Positions 1 to 5,718 of a stretch of DNA of 6,860 nucleotides are shown here, piece after piece. Position 1 is the stretch's first letter; each line of letters begins with the position of its first letter. The stretch is from the NCBI GenBank assembly GCA_903877345.1, contig CAIRDL010001140.1, forward strand, positions 1-6,860, given 5' to 3'. Made by a program: the position numbers and the translations under genes. The DNA comes from an uncultured Oscillochloris sp. (GTDB taxonomy: Bacteria; Chloroflexota; Chloroflexia; Chloroflexales; Chloroflexaceae). The notes beneath the pieces are model-generated. The model made no database searches, had not been told where the DNA came from, and saw nothing but the letters and a program-made list of their open reading frames with translations.

Positions 1-1620
1 ACCCTCATCTTGGTCGGTAAATACCTTGAAGCACGGGCCAAGAGTCAGACGAGCGCCGCGATTAAGACCTTGATCGGGCTGCAACCAAAAACCGCCCGCG
101 TCGTGCGCGGCGGGCAGGAGCTTGATCTGCCTGTGGCGGAGGTGCGCTCCGGCGAGATGGTGGTCGTGCGTCCCGGCGAGCGCATCCCCGTGGATGGCGT
201 GCTGGTCAGCGGGGCATCGAGCGTTGACGAAAGTATGGTTACAGGCGAGAGTCTGCCGGTCGAGAAGCACCCCGGCGACGATCTGGTCGGCGCGACGGTT
301 AATCGTAGCGGCAGCTTCCAGATGCGGGCAACTCGTGTCGGTAAGGCGACGGCCCTAGCGCAGATCATCCGTCTGGTGCAGGAAGCCCAAGGGAGCCGCG
401 CTCCGGTGCAACACTTGGTTGATCGCGTCGCGGCGGTGTTTGTGCCGACGGTGATTGGCCTCGCGCTGCTCACCTTTGGCCTCTGGTTCTTGCTTGGTGG
501 CGTGGGCTTAACGCAAAGTCTGCTCTTCGCTGTGGCCGTGCTGGTCATTGCTTGCCCATGTGCGCTTGGCCTTGCCACGCCAACGGCGATTATGGTTGGT
601 ACTGGCGTTGGGGCGGCGCGGGGCATTCTAATCAAGAACGCCGAAAGCCTTGAGCGAGCCGCGCACCTCCAGATGGTCATCCTCGACAAAACCGGCACCA
701 TTACCGAGGGCAAACCGGCGGTGACGGACGTACTTAGCCTTGACCCCGACACGCCGCTGTTGCAACTTGCGGCGTCGGCGGAGCGCCGTAGCGAGCACCC
801 GTTGGGCGAGGCGATAGTGCGGGAGGCTCAGGTGCAAGGGCTGGTGCTGACGCAGCCTGAACAATTCCAGGCGATTACCGGCGCGGGGGTTGCGGCGGTC
901 GTTGCGGGGCGGGCGCTGCTGGTGGGCACGCCGCGCCTCATGGCGGAGCGTGGCATCGCCCTCGGTGCGCTGAGTGGCGACGTGACGCGCCTCCAAGCTG
1001 AGGGGAAGACGGCGATGCTGGTTGCCGCCGACGGCGTGCTGTTGGGGGTGATCGCGGTGGCGGACACCGTGCGCCCAACTTCGGCGGCGGCGTTGGCCCA
1101 CCTGCGGGCGCTTGGCATCGAGGTCGCGATGCTGACCGGCGACAACGCGCCCACGGCGGCGGCGATTGCGCGCCAAGTCGGCATCGAGCAGGTGCTGGCT
1201 GAGGTGTTGCCTGCGGATAAAGTCGGCGAGGTGCGACGCCACCAAGCGGCGGGCCGGGTGGTGGCGATGGTTGGCGACGGCATCAACGACGCGCCGGCCC
1301 TCGCCCAAGCTGATGTGGGTATCGCGCTTGGCACCGGCACCGATGTGGCGATGGAAGCGGCGGATGTGACCTTGATGCGCGGCGACTTGGCGGGCATTGC
1401 CCAGGCGATCCGGCTGAGTAAGGCGACCATGCGGACAATCCGCTGGAACCTCTTCTGGGCTTTCGCCTACAATGTCGTGCTGATTCCGGTGGCGGCGGGC
1501 GCGCTCTACCCCTTCACGGGGTGGCAACTAAGTCCCATCCTCGCCGCTGGGGCGATGGCATTCAGTTCGGTCTTTGTGGTCAGCAACTCGCTGCGGCTGC
1601 GGGGCGTGCGGCTTGACTGA
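1..1620 (+). CDS. copA: Copper-exporting P1B-type ATPase, C-terminal part (5' end outside window)
   Basis: Inner-membrane ATPase that exports Cu(I) from the cytoplasm. The frame is open from base 1 and the first residues (TLI LVGKYLEARAK) already match the interior of CopA, so the TTG at 10 is not the real start; the N-terminal metal-binding domain and first membrane helices lie off the window. About 539 residues are seen of a family usually 700-850 long. Visible landmarks, numbered from base 1: actuator TGES (81-84), membrane helices near 142-165 and 171-195, the transmembrane metal site CPC (185-187, bases 553-561), phosphorylation motif DKTGT (229-233), nucleotide-binding SEHP (264-267), MLTGDN (377-382), hinge GDGINDAP (425-432), then the last two helices with YN (490-491) and MAFSS (519-523). 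CPC plus YN plus MxxSS is the Cu(I) IB-1 signature, which argues against Cd/Zn/Pb pumps. The stop is TGA, 70 bp before the carbonic anhydrase gene on the same strand; co-transcription is possible but not shown. Confidence 0.96.
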   Translation, partial: TLILVGKYLEARAKSQTSAAIKTLIGLQPKTARVVRGGQELDLPVAEVRSGEMVVVRPGERIPVDGVLVSGASSVDESMVTGESLPVEKHPGDDLVGATVNRSGSFQMRATRVGKATALAQIIRLVQEAQGSRAPVQHLVDRVAAVFVPTVIGLALLTFGLWFLLGGVGLTQSLLFAVAVLVIACPCALGLATPTAIMVGTGVGAARGILIKNAESLERAAHLQMVILDKTGTITEGKPAVTDVLSLDPDTPLLQLAASAERRSEHPLGEAIVREAQVQGLVLTQPEQFQAITGAGVAAVVAGRALLVGTPRLMAERGIALGALSGDVTRLQAEGKTAMLVAADGVLLGVIAVADTVRPTSAAALAHLRALGIEVAMLTGDNAPTAAAIARQVGIEQVLAEVLPADKVGEVRRHQAAGRVVAMVGDGINDAPALAQADVGIALGTGTDVAMEAADVTLMRGDLAGIAQAIRLSKATMRTIRWNLFWAFAYNVVLIPVAAGALYPFTGWQLSPILAAGAMAFSSVFVVSNSLRLRGVRLD

Positions 1621-1690
1621 GACTCTTGGCGGTCAAAACGTGCAGTACAATAGGCCGGTTTCGCCAACTTGTACGTGAGGAACGCCCCGT

Positions 1691-2431
1691 ATGCTTGATG
1701 ATCGTCTGCCCCGCCGTGACCTGCTCCGCCTTGCTGGCTTTAGTACCCTGAGTGTCGGCCTCGCCGCCTGTGGCCGAGTCGCACCTGCGGTGCAACCGGC
1801 CGCCTCGGCTCTACCGGCTCATCCAAGCGCTGAAGGCACCAGCGCTAGTGCAGACGAGGCGCTGGCCCGTTTGCGTGAAGGCAACCAGCGCTTTGTGGCC
1901 GATAAGGAGAGCAATCCAAATAGCAGCCCGGCCCGTCGCGCCAGTATTGCTGCGAGTCAGGAACCGTTCGCCACCATCCTTGGCTGCGTTGACTCGCGGG
2001 TGCCGCCCGAACTTATTTTCGATTGTGGGCTGGGCGACCTATTTGTCATCCGCACTGCCGGACATACGCTTGACCACGCTGTAACGGGCAGCATCGAGTT
2101 TGGGGCTGTCGAACTGAAGATTCCCGCGATCTTGGTACTCGGCCACGAGCGCTGCGGTGCCGTCAAGGCAACGATTGAGGTGCTGGAGGGTCGGGCCGAG
2201 GCGCTTAGTAATATTTTTGTGCTGGTCGAGGCCATTGCGCCTGCCGTTGAGGCCGCGAGTACCCGCCCCGGCGATCTGTTAGACAACGCGGTGGAGATCA
2301 ATGTCACCCGCACGATGGCGACCTTGAGCCAAGCACCCCTGCTTGCGCCCCTGATCAAAGAGGGCAAGCTAAAGATCGCGGGCGCGGTCTACGACCTTGA
2401 CACTGGGGTGGTGCGGTTCCTTGAGGGCTAA
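1691..2431 (+). CDS. Beta-carbonic anhydrase with Tat-like lipoprotein signal
   Basis: Zinc enzyme interconverting CO2 and bicarbonate. The 246-residue product carries the beta-class zinc site: C99, D101 and R103 in GCVDSR, then H152 and C155 in GHERCGA. The N-terminus is not that of a cytosolic enzyme: PRRDLLRLAG (residues 7-16) resembles a twin-arginine motif, followed by a hydrophobic stretch and a lipobox LAAC ending at C27. A low-complexity Ala/Pro/Ser linker of about 25 residues precedes the enzyme domain, which starts near DEALARLREGNQRF. Export through Tat in folded, zinc-loaded form and lipid anchoring outside the membrane are therefore inferred. ATG at 1691 is chosen because it gives the full signal; GTGAGGA at 1675-1681 is a reasonable ribosome site. 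A weak TACAAT at 1646-1651 could be a -10 but has no well-spaced -35. Its TAA stop (2429-2431) lies in the CTAAA that borders the following repeat element. The family call is firm; the location is a prediction. Confidence 0.93.
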   Translation: MLDDRLPRRDLLRLAGFSTLSVGLAACGRVAPAVQPAASALPAHPSAEGTSASADEALARLREGNQRFVADKESNPNSSPARRASIAASQEPFATILGCVDSRVPPELIFDCGLGDLFVIRTAGHTLDHAVTGSIEFGAVELKIPAILVLGHERCGAVKATIEVLEGRAEALSNIFVLVEAIAPAVEAASTRPGDLLDNAVEINVTRTMATLSQAPLLAPLIKEGKLKIAGAVYDLDTGVVRFLEG

Positions 2432-2432
2432 A

Positions 2433-2650
2433 ACAAGGTTTCAGAAGCGGGCATTTTAGCTTGACCGTTTACGATGGCAGACGACGCGACGAACTGGAAA
2501 CTGGGTGCTGCCTTCGACAAGCTCAGGCAGCGTTCTCGCCAACAGCGCCCTCGCTGGCTGAGCTTGTCGAAGCCAGACAGGCACTGCCCCACCCACCGTG
2601 CTCACCCTAGCGGCGCGAGGCCCAAACGGTCAAGCTAGATTGAACCTTGT
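2433..2650. mobile_element. MITE-like element between convergent genes, 5-bp flanking direct repeat
   Basis: A 218-bp non-coding stretch with nested inverted repeats. The outer ends are ACAAGGTT (2433-2440) and AACCTTGT (2643-2650), a perfect 8-bp inverted pair. Further in, TAGCTTGACCGTTT (2457-2470) pairs with its perfect complement at 2624-2637. The left end has 16 bases between the two blocks, the right only 5, so one end has an indel. The centre is a 23-bp near-perfect hairpin (2510-2574). CTAAA directly abuts both outer ends (2428-2432 and 2651-2655), as a target-site duplication would. No transposase is encoded, so it would need to be moved in trans; the family is not recognised. In its present place it could also act as a two-way terminator for the carbonic anhydrase and DUF2085 genes. 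Confidence 0.65.
2510..2574. repeat. Inverted repeat, CTTCGACAAGCTCAG type
   Basis: The arm at 2510-2532 pairs with 2552-2574 over 23 bp with two mismatches, around a 19-base loop. The core TTCGACAAGCTCAG / CTGAGCTTGTCGAA is a motif I know as a widespread interspersed palindrome in environmental bacterial genomes. It forms the centre of the MITE-like element and would fold into a strong RNA hairpin in either transcription direction. There is no T-run behind it, so a classical intrinsic terminator is not indicated. Confidence 0.85.
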
Positions 2651-3523
2651 CTAAAGCATAACCCCCTGCCCCTCCAGCCAGAAGCGCAGCCACGCCATGA
2701 GGCCGAGAATGAGCAGCGTGGGGAAGAACGCAACCGCCGCAGGTCGGGCGAGTTGGCTCAGGTGCGTCACGCGACCTTCGTAGCCCATGAGCAGACTGGT
2801 GAGCAGCAGGCTAATCAAATAGAGGACGCCGGTGATGCCGAAAAAGGCACTGAAGGCCAACGGCCAATACAGTACGCCCAGATTGCCATAGATCGCCGCC
2901 ACCACAAGCAAGTTGAGCACCAGAATGCCCATGAGTTCCCACCAGCTTTTGAGGACGGGCTGACTCTCGTCTACATCTTTACGCAAGACTCGGTTGAACA
3001 CCAACAGCAGCATGACGCCGATGGAGATGCCCAAGCCCATCCCGGTCAAGGTGCGGAAGAAGTTGTCTGGCGTGTAGAGATGCGGTTGGCCGAGGTCAAC
3101 AAACAGCGAATTGAAGCCATCTACGCCCATGATGGCGATGAAGGCGAGCAGGGCCACGCCAAGGGGCCACGGCGGCAAGCCCCCCGCTCGTCCCCGCCCA
3201 ATCGTGTAGAGGTAAGCCAGAGTGAGGAGAAAGCTAAGGTAAATGCCACTGTTGCGGGCACAGATCGGGAACTGCGCCCCGCCGAGGATGATATTGTGCT
3301 GTTGGGCGCATACGCCGTGAACGACCGCGTAGAGCTTCCATTCAAGCGGTGCGCCAGGCCAGAAGACGAGCGCCATCAGTAGCACGCCAAAAAGGCCAGC
3401 AAAGAGCCAGCGCCACGGACGTTCGACCGGAGCCTCGTCAGGGAGCGCGGGCGCGGCGGGCGTGCGAGCCGCAATCCGCTGTTGGGCCAGACGAATGACT
3501 TCCTCAGGGGTTGGGTCGCTCAT
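2651..3523 (-). CDS. DUF2085 family polytopic membrane protein
   Basis: A 290-residue integral membrane protein of unknown function. About 35 cytosolic-looking N-terminal residues are followed by roughly seven hydrophobic segments near 38-56, 92-108, 118-137, 158-176, 196-214, 218-246 and 262-280. The DUF2085 hallmark is seen between the first two: HGVCAQQH (H69, C72) and then FPICARNSGIYLSF (C88, R90, G93, Y95), with a further conserved-looking acidic MGVDGFN (D135) in the third helix. From memory, many family members read CARCTG where this one has CARNSG, so it would retain two rather than three of the motif cysteines. Its ATG overlaps the stop of the upstream thioredoxin lipoprotein gene (ATGA, 3520-3523), implying translational coupling and a shared transcript. 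The TAG stop lies in the CTAAA bordering the repeat element at 2433-2650. Family membership is fairly sure; a role in envelope thiol redox chemistry is only suggested by the partner gene. Confidence 0.85.
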   Translation of the reverse strand: MSDPTPEEVIRLAQQRIAARTPAAPALPDEAPVERPWRWLFAGLFGVLLMALVFWPGAPLEWKLYAVVHGVCAQQHNIILGGAQFPICARNSGIYLSFLLTLAYLYTIGRGRAGGLPPWPLGVALLAFIAIMGVDGFNSLFVDLGQPHLYTPDNFFRTLTGMGLGISIGVMLLLVFNRVLRKDVDESQPVLKSWWELMGILVLNLLVVAAIYGNLGVLYWPLAFSAFFGITGVLYLISLLLTSLLMGYEGRVTHLSQLARPAAVAFFPTLLILGLMAWLRFWLEGQGVML

Positions 3524-4095
3524 TTCAGTCTGCCGAGACGCTCTTGGAGCGTGGTGGCATTGAGGGCACCAATATGCCTTGCGGCAATGGTGCCGTCGCG
3601 GTTAATAAAAAAGCTTTCGGGCATGCTGCTCACAGCGTAGCCGTCGCCAATGTCGCCTGCGGGGTTGGCGACCAAGGGAAAAGTGACATGCACTTTGGGG
3701 ACAAAGGCAGCGATGGCCTCCGGCATTTCGTTGCGGTTGACCCCAAGCACCACTAAGCTGCCGCCTGCCGCCGTGTAGGCTTGCTGGAGCGTCGGCATTT
3801 CTTCGATGCAGGGCTGGCACCACGTAGCCCAGAAGTTGAGCAGCACCGGCTTGCCGCGCAAGTCGCTCAGGCGCTGCACCGTACCGTCGGGTAGCGTGAA
3901 GCTGAAGTCAGGTGCGAGGTCACCTTCCGTCAGCTTGGCGCGTCCCGGCACAATCAGGCGACTGGTGGCGGCGATGGTCGTTTCTCCAACCATAAAACTG
4001 GCGGGTGTCGGCGTTGGTGTCGGCGTCGGTGGTTGGCTTCCGCAAGCGGCGAGGGTGAGACTTACCAGAAGCACGAGCAGATTGAGGCGTTGCAT
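3520..4095 (-). CDS. TlpA/ResA-like thioredoxin-fold lipoprotein
   Basis: Predicted extracytoplasmic thiol-disulfide oxidoreductase of 191 residues. The N-terminus is a textbook lipoprotein signal: a basic start, a hydrophobic run, and lipobox LAAC ending at C18. A (Thr-Pro) linker (about 24-31) follows. The redoxin domain starts near residue 57 with the typical APDFSFTLPDG...LSDLRGKPVLLNFWATWC. The active site is W92-C93-Q94-P95-C96 and the cis-proline is P159 in SSMPESFF. Relatives supply reductant for cytochrome c maturation or reduce cysteines in other envelope proteins; the actual partner is unknown. The gene leads a two-gene operon, with its TGA overlapping the ATG of the DUF2085 gene, making that protein an obvious candidate partner. 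There is no Shine-Dalgarno sequence before the ATG. TATAAT lies 6 bases upstream, so the mRNA may be leaderless. The start is well supported because it yields the complete signal peptide. Confidence 0.93.
   Translation of the reverse strand: MQRLNLLVLLVSLTLAACGSQPPTPTPTPTPASFMVGETTIAATSRLIVPGRAKLTEGDLAPDFSFTLPDGTVQRLSDLRGKPVLLNFWATWCQPCIEEMPTLQQAYTAAGGSLVVLGVNRNEMPEAIAAFVPKVHVTFPLVANPAGDIGDGYAVSSMPESFFINRDGTIAARHIGALNATTLQERLGRLK
4004..4027. repeat. In-frame hexamer repeat coding a Thr-Pro linker
   Basis: GGTGTCGGCGTT followed by GGTGTCGGCGTC: two 12-bp units, or four degenerate hexamers, differing at one base. On the minus strand they encode alternating Thr-Pro just after the lipidated cysteine of the thioredoxin lipoprotein. 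The period is a multiple of three, so slippage would change linker length without breaking the frame. Confidence 0.8.
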
Positions 4096-4101
4096 AGGCG
4101 T

Positions 4102-4107
4102 ATTATA
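4102..4107 (-). promoter_or_regulatory. -10 element of the thioredoxin lipoprotein operon
   Basis: On the minus strand the sequence reads TATAAT then ACGCCT then the ATG at 4095. A perfect -10 hexamer 6 bases before the start codon puts the expected transcription start at or one base from the A of ATG, the layout of a leaderless gene. No good -35 is seen at normal spacing. Confidence 0.55.
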
Positions 4108-4112
4108 ACGAG

Positions 4113-4141
4113 TTGACGCTGGTGTGGGGCTATGCTATTGT
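4113..4141 (+). promoter_or_regulatory. Candidate sigma70-type promoter for cbiB
   Basis: TTGACG (4113-4118), a 17-bp spacer, then TATTGT (4136-4141): 5/6 and 4/6 matches to consensus. Transcription would begin near 4148, downstream of the ATG at 4132, which favours a later cbiB start. It lies back to back with the operon promoter at 4102-4107. Confidence 0.4.
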
Positions 4142-4182
4142 GCGCCGCGCTCACCCCGCTTGTGGATTTTGGCTTGCCGCCT

Positions 4183-5145
4183 ATGGCAAACGACATGCCC
4201 TTCGGCCCCGCTCGTGTGCGGGCCTTACTCCTCGCGATCACCGCCGATGCGCTGGTGGGCGACCCGCCCAACGCCTGGCACCCCCTCATGCTGCTCGGTT
4301 ACTGGCTTCGCCTCGGCGAACGGCTCGCCCCGGCGGGCGCTGCGGCCCGCCTTGGCTGGGGTGCCGTCTGGTTGGTGGGCGGCAGTGCCATTATCGGCAT
4401 CGTTGCCGCACAAGTGCCCCGCCACCCACTCGTGCAAGGTCTCGCCGCGTCGGCTTTGCTGGCCTACCGGGGGTTGGATCAGGCGGTTGGTGCGGTGCAG
4501 GCAGCCTTAGAAGCCGATGATTTGCTCGAGGCGCGGCGGCTGTTAAGTTGGCACCTCGTCAGTCGCCCCACTGCCACACTCACGGCGGAAGAGGTCGCCG
4601 CTGCCGCCATCGAGTCACTGGCCGAGAATCTCTCTGACAGCCTCGTCGCCCCTGCGCTGGCCTATCTCAGCGCTGGCTTGCCTGGTCTGGCGATCTACCG
4701 TTTGGTGAACACGGCTGACGCGCTGTGGGGCTATCGGAACGAGCGCTACGAACACTTGGGCAAAGCGGCGGCCCGCCTCGACGATGGCCTCAACCTGATT
4801 CCGGCGCGGTTCACCGCCCTGCTGATCAGCGTAGCGGCCCAGTTGGTCAATGGACGCGGCGCGCTGGCGTGGCACGTCGCCCGTCGTGACGCAGCGCACA
4901 CCGCTTCGCCCAACGCGGGTTGGCCGATGGCGGCGCTGGCCGGTGCCCTGGCGACCACGCTCACCAAGCGTGACCATTACACCCTGGGCGACGGGCCGCG
5001 CTCACCCGATGCCGCACTGATCGGCGAGGCCCGCACCATCGCCCGGGTTGCGGTGGGCGTTTTGGTTGCGGTTACTGCGGTGGCGGTTTGGGATTTTAGG
5101 GAAGCGGATCTTTTCAATTGTTCCGTCGTGACCCGTGATGCGTGA
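4183..5145 (+). CDS. cbiB: Adenosylcobinamide-phosphate synthase (CbiB/CobD)
   Basis: Membrane enzyme of cobalamin synthesis (EC 6.3.1.10) that attaches aminopropanol or its phosphate to adenosylcobyric acid. All family hallmarks are present, numbered from ATG 4183: VGDPPNAWHP near 25-34, then IESLAENLSDSLVAP, GLPGLAIYRLVNTAD, WGYRNERYEHLGKAAARLDD, NLIPARFT, and SPNAGWPMAALAGAL. At 320 residues the length is normal. The start is uncertain: the frame is open to ATG 4132 (337 residues), but a plausible promoter would begin transcription near 4148, and homology starts only at RALLLAITADALVGDPP, so 4183 is preferred; 4195 is also possible. None has a clear ribosome site. The last residues, after VAVWDFR, are encoded by a repeat element whose inner hairpin provides the TGA stop; without the element the frame would read DFRP and stop at TAG 5240-5242. 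No cobalamin riboswitch was recognised upstream, and no other B12 gene is in the window. Confidence 0.94.
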   Translation: MANDMPFGPARVRALLLAITADALVGDPPNAWHPLMLLGYWLRLGERLAPAGAAARLGWGAVWLVGGSAIIGIVAAQVPRHPLVQGLAASALLAYRGLDQAVGAVQAALEADDLLEARRLLSWHLVSRPTATLTAEEVAAAAIESLAENLSDSLVAPALAYLSAGLPGLAIYRLVNTADALWGYRNERYEHLGKAAARLDDGLNLIPARFTALLISVAAQLVNGRGALAWHVARRDAAHTASPNAGWPMAALAGALATTLTKRDHYTLGDGPRSPDAALIGEARTIARVAVGVLVAVTAVAVWDFREADLFNCSVVTRDA

Positions 5146-5231
5146 TCCGTGACGAGGCCGCACCCTGAGCGATCACGGATCACGCATCACGGGTCAAGCG
5201 GTGACGAGACGTTTTATTTTTTCCGCTTCCC
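5099..5231. mobile_element. MITE-like element inserted in the 3' end of cbiB
   Basis: A 133-bp segment with perfect 10-bp terminal inverted repeats, GGGAAGCGGA (5099-5108) and TCCGCTTCCC (5222-5231). TTA flanks it directly on both sides (5096-5098 and 5232-5234), compatible with a 3-bp target duplication. Inside is a perfect 24-bp hairpin (5129-5196). There is no coding potential beyond the end of cbiB. Removing the element with one TTA joins the cbiB frame to GGCCATAG, giving a stop two codons later. This fits insertion into an intact gene end, but a 3-bp duplication alone is weak evidence and no family is recognised. Confidence 0.55.
5129..5196. repeat. Perfect 24-bp inverted repeat built of NNCGTGA heptamers
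   Basis: The arms at 5129-5152 and 5173-5196 are exact reverse complements around a 20-base loop. Each arm is itself a tandem array: CCCGTGA, TGCGTGA, TCCGTGA on the left, and TCACGNN units on the right. Two further TCACGC words lie just outside the element at 5251-5256 and 5259-5264. The stop codon of cbiB falls in the left arm, so the hairpin also sits where a terminator would. Confidence 0.9.
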
Positions 5232-5324
5232 TTAGGCCATAGCGCAAAAGTCACGCGGTCACGCATGGCATGCTGAGTACCAAATGGCCCGTCGGCCAGT
5301 GGTGCCGGGAGAAACGTCCTCCCC

Positions 5325-5481
5325 TGTCACCCCGAGCGAAGCGAGGGGTCTCGGCATGGATCCGCACAACCACCGGGACGCTTCGTTAGCGCTCAGCGTG
5401 ACATGCGCGATGTTGCTCAGGAGCGTAGCGAAGCATCGCTCCCGGCTCCTTGACAGACCCTTCGCTGCGCTCAGGGTGACA
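5325..5481. repeat. Cluster of GAGCGAAGCGA-type interspersed repeats
   Basis: The arm at 5325-5351 pairs with 5455-5481 (24 of 27 positions complementary). The consensus TGTCACCCYGAGCG...AGCGA is a well-known non-coding repeat of environmental bacteria. Between the arms lie two degenerate partial copies: 5377-5405 (same orientation as the right arm) and about 5415-5443 (GAGCGTAGCGAAGCATCGCTC). No flanking direct repeat is evident. Frames through it give the familiar false peptides ending FAALRVT, so no gene is called. Confidence 0.75.
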
Positions 5482-5511
5482 TGACCGCGTTCCTTTTGCG
5501 GTCGTGCCTAA

Positions 5512-5527
5512 AATCTGCAATCTAAAA
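5512..5527. repeat. AATCYGCAATCTARAA short repeat, copy 1
   Basis: AATCTGCAATCTAAAA matches 14 of 16 bases of the copy at 6507-6522, in the same orientation. It resembles the degenerate 7-bp-period AT-rich repeats (AATCYNN) common in some environmental genomes. It lies upstream of the molybdoenzyme promoter and has no known function. Confidence 0.5.
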
Positions 5528-5580
5528 GCTGTAGCCTTGACGCCGCTTTACACCCTAGCGCGAACTTGGCCCAATCGGGG

Positions 5581-5586
5581 TATAAT
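5581..5586 (+). promoter_or_regulatory. Candidate -10 element upstream of the molybdoenzyme gene
   Basis: An exact TATAAT in otherwise GC-rich sequence, 132 bp before the ATG at 5719. No convincing -35 is found at 16-18 bp spacing; TTGACG at 5537-5542 is too far away. If used, the 5' leader would be about 125 nt (from roughly 5593). I recognise no riboswitch in that leader. Confidence 0.4.
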
Positions 5587-5718
5587 ACCCTTGTGGGTTG
5601 TCAAAAAGCAAGCCACGGTGAACATCTTTTTACTACAAACCGTTACGGAGGACGAATCGCCGTTGGCCGTTCGCCCTAAGCGCAACCGAACCGGGGCCGC
5701 AAGTGCAAGGAGCCGCTA

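Noticed and set aside
628..1527. 300-codon open frame antisense to copA
   Set aside because: A shadow of a GC-rich gene: composition dominated by Arg/His/Ala, no recognisable domain, and the opposite strand encodes an unmistakable CopA.
1626..1651. Promoter for the carbonic anhydrase gene (TTGGCG ... TACAAT)
   Set aside because: The spacer is only 14 bp and the -35 match is poor; not strong enough to list as a feature.
2753..3382. 209-codon open frame antisense to the DUF2085 gene
   Set aside because: Hydrophilic, Gln/His/Glu-rich shadow of a membrane protein gene; the opposite strand has the DUF2085 signature and coupling to its neighbour.
4096..4182. Possible cobalamin riboswitch upstream of cbiB
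   Set aside because: The space is under 90 bases and occupied by divergent promoter elements; no B12-box-like sequence was recognised.
5129..5264. CRISPR-like look of repeated TCACG/CGTGA words
   Set aside because: Units are only 7 bp, contiguous rather than separated by spacers, and folded as an inverted repeat; no cas genes.
5284..5484. Open frame of 66 codons on the + strand in the repeat cluster
   Set aside because: It is the translation of the GAGCGAAGCGA-type repeat; peptides such as TPSEARGL and FAALRVT are classic false proteins from this repeat. No ribosome site.
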